A stretch of 7,409 bases of DNA from a bacterium (GTDB lineage: Bacteria > Spirochaetota > Spirochaetia > Treponematales > Rectinemataceae). Each line of letters starts with the position of its first letter. The first letter of the stretch is position 1. The position numbers and the translations under genes are program-made. The DNA is taken from positions 1-7,409 of the forward strand of contig JAKALZ010000081.1 of assembly GCA_021813065.1 (NCBI GenBank), read 5' to 3'. A model generated the notes under the pieces. That model saw nothing but the letters and a program-made list of their open reading frames with translations, did no database searches and was not told where the DNA came from. Of the stretch, positions 6,025 through 7,409 are shown piece by piece.

Positions 6025-7409
6025 GTGGCCACGAAACCTGCGTACGATGAATCAAAAATCAAAACACTCTCTTCACTCGAGCATATTCGGCTCAGAACGG
6101 GAATGTATATTGGTCGGCTCGGCGATGGATCGAGCCCCGACGACGGCATCTACATCCTCCTAAAAGAAGTTATCGACAACTCTATCGACGAATTCATCAT
6201 GGGAGCGGGCACGCAGATCGCGATCAACCTCGCCGATAAAAAAGTGAAGGTACGCGACTACGGGCGCGGCATACCGCTGGGTAAGGTTGTGGAGTGCGTG
6301 TCGGTGATCAACACCGGCGCTAAGTACGACGATGACGTATTTCAATTTTCTGTGGGCCTCAATGGCGTCGGCACGAAGGCGGTCAACGCGCTCTCGAAGG
6401 AGTTCCGCGTTGTCTCCTACCGCGATGGCAAACTCTTTGAGGCGAGGTTCGCGCGCGGCATTCTGGTCGATTCGCGCGAAAGCGGGACACGCGAAAAGAA
6501 TGGCACGCTCGTCGAATTCGTTCCTGACGAAGAGATTTTTGGCGACTACAGCTTTGTTTTTGAATTTATCGAAAAGCGACTCTGGAACTACGCATTTCTG
6601 AATCCGGGGCTCACGCTCACACTCAACGGAGCTGAATTTCGCTCCGAGAAGGGCCTCTTTGACCTCCTCTCCTCGGAGCTCGGTGGCAACGCGCTCTACG
6701 ACATTGGCTGGTACCGGGGAGATAGGATCGAATTCTCATTCACCCACACCAAGGAATATGGCGAAGAACACTTTTCTTTTGTAAACGGACAGCACACTTC
6801 CGACGGAGGAACCCACCTCTCAGCCTTCAGAGAGGGCTTTCTCAAGGCGATCAACGAGTTTTTCCAGGCTTCCTACCGGGGCGAAGATGTGCGCGAAGGG
6901 CTTGCGGCGGCAATCGCCATCAGAATAAAGAATCCGATTTTCGAGAGCCAGACGAAGAATAAGCTCGGCAATGGCGATATAAGGCCCTGGATTCTCCAAG
7001 AGGTGAAGAAGGGAGTCGACGAGATACTCCGCCGCAACCCGCAGGCAGCAAAAATTCTCCAAGAGAAGATACTCACGAATGAGAAGCTGCGCACCGAGCT
7101 GAACCTCGTGCGCAAAGAGGCCAAAGAGGCCGCGAAGCGCATCGAGCTCAAGATTCCTAACCTGCGCGACTGCAAGGCGCATCTCGGCGAGGGAGCCGTC
7201 GGCGAACGCTCGACGATATTCATCACTGAAGGGCTCTCCGCCGCGGGCAGCATGGTGAGCACACGCGACGTGCACACGCAGGCCATTTTCAGCCTTCGGG
7301 GCAAACCCGAGAATATGTACGACCGGCCTCGCTCCGCAATCTATAAAAATGAAGAGCTCTACAACCTCATGATGGCCCTCGGCATCGAGAACGCAGTCGA
7401 GAATCTGCG
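6025..7409 (+). CDS. parE: Type IIA DNA topoisomerase subunit B, ParE/GyrB-like (3' end outside window)
   Basis: 461 residues of the ATPase subunit of topoisomerase IV or gyrase, which uses ATP to drive DNA strand passage for decatenation or supercoiling. GHKL ATPase motifs: E48 and N52 in LLKEVIDNSIDEF, DYGRGIP (78-84), and ATP-lid GLNGVGTKAVNALS (111-124). The transducer follows, with QTKNKLGN (309-316) carrying the ATP-contacting lysine (K311 or K313). The TOPRIM domain begins with catalytic E402 in TEGLSAAGS, where most family members have EGDSA. RGKPENMYDRP and the NEELYNLMMALGIE stretch resemble Bacteroidetes/spirochaete ParE-type proteins more than classical GyrB. The start is GTG at 6025: an in-frame TGA at 6019 rules out anything longer, and the next ATG would cut into the conserved RTGMYIG. 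No SD is present. ParE versus GyrB is about 2:1 in favour of ParE. Confidence 0.92.
   Translation, partial: MATKPAYDESKIKTLSSLEHIRLRTGMYIGRLGDGSSPDDGIYILLKEVIDNSIDEFIMGAGTQIAINLADKKVKVRDYGRGIPLGKVVECVSVINTGAKYDDDVFQFSVGLNGVGTKAVNALSKEFRVVSYRDGKLFEARFARGILVDSRESGTREKNGTLVEFVPDEEIFGDYSFVFEFIEKRLWNYAFLNPGLTLTLNGAEFRSEKGLFDLLSSELGGNALYDIGWYRGDRIEFSFTHTKEYGEEHFSFVNGQHTSDGGTHLSAFREGFLKAINEFFQASYRGEDVREGLAAAIAIRIKNPIFESQTKNKLGNGDIRPWILQEVKKGVDEILRRNPQAAKILQEKILTNEKLRTELNLVRKEAKEAAKRIELKIPNLRDCKAHLGEGAVGERSTIFITEGLSAAGSMVSTRDVHTQAIFSLRGKPENMYDRPRSAIYKNEELYNLMMALGIENAVENL

Noticed and set aside
6820..7304. Two minus-strand frames of about 145-150 codons opposite the topoisomerase gene
   Set aside because: They overlap each other and the strongly conserved ParE/GyrB frame, with no domain or ribosome-binding support.

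Overview
The window carries one catabolic-looking gene cluster on the minus strand and the 5' part of a type IIA topoisomerase subunit B gene on the plus strand. The topoisomerase N-terminus (RLRTGMYIGRLGDG, then LLKEVIDNSIDEF) and the otherwise mixed gene content suggest a moderately GC-rich spirochaete of the Treponema type. This is inference from remembered homologues, at about even odds. There are no rRNA or tRNA genes, CRISPR arrays, insertion sequences or obvious foreign DNA.

Reading the minus strand in the direction of transcription: (1) 5953-4046 encodes a sigma-54 activator with a PrpR-type sensor domain, a PAS-like domain, an AAA+ core and a Fis-type HTH. (2) 4045-3779 is a 267-bp regulatory region with TTGC-type palindromes (candidate activator sites) about 180-220 bp upstream of a near-perfect sigma-54 (-24/-12) promoter. 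(3) 3778-2519 and 2503-2021 encode the large and small subunits of an isopropylmalate isomerase / homoaconitase / dimethylmalate dehydratase family hydro-lyase. (4) 1945-998 encodes a TctC/Bug periplasmic carboxylate-binding protein. (5) 906 to beyond base 1 encodes the TctA large permease subunit of a tripartite tricarboxylate transporter. No TctB gene lies between tctC and tctA. On the plus strand, 6025 to beyond 7409 encodes a ParE/GyrB-like subunit, divergent from the activator gene across 71 bp.

How the parts would work together (inference): the sensor domain detects a small carboxylate or a product of it. The activator then switches on the sigma-54 promoter. TctC/TctA import the carboxylate and the LeuCD-like enzyme dehydrates or isomerises it. 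Nothing for leucine synthesis (leuA, leuB) is visible. The small subunit's substrate loop reads YLEL, unlike the YLRT or YLVY versions I recall for characterised archaeal enzymes. The likely role is breakdown of an unidentified hydroxy-di- or tricarboxylate (2,3-dimethylmalate, citramalate, a methylcitrate-like acid, etc.).

A second pattern: all three apparent transcription-unit-leading genes (activator, hydro-lyase large subunit, parE) have promoter elements placed so that transcription would begin at or within 1-3 bases of the start codon, and none has a Shine-Dalgarno sequence. The three internal operon genes all have one. This suggests leaderless first genes and SD-dependent internal genes.
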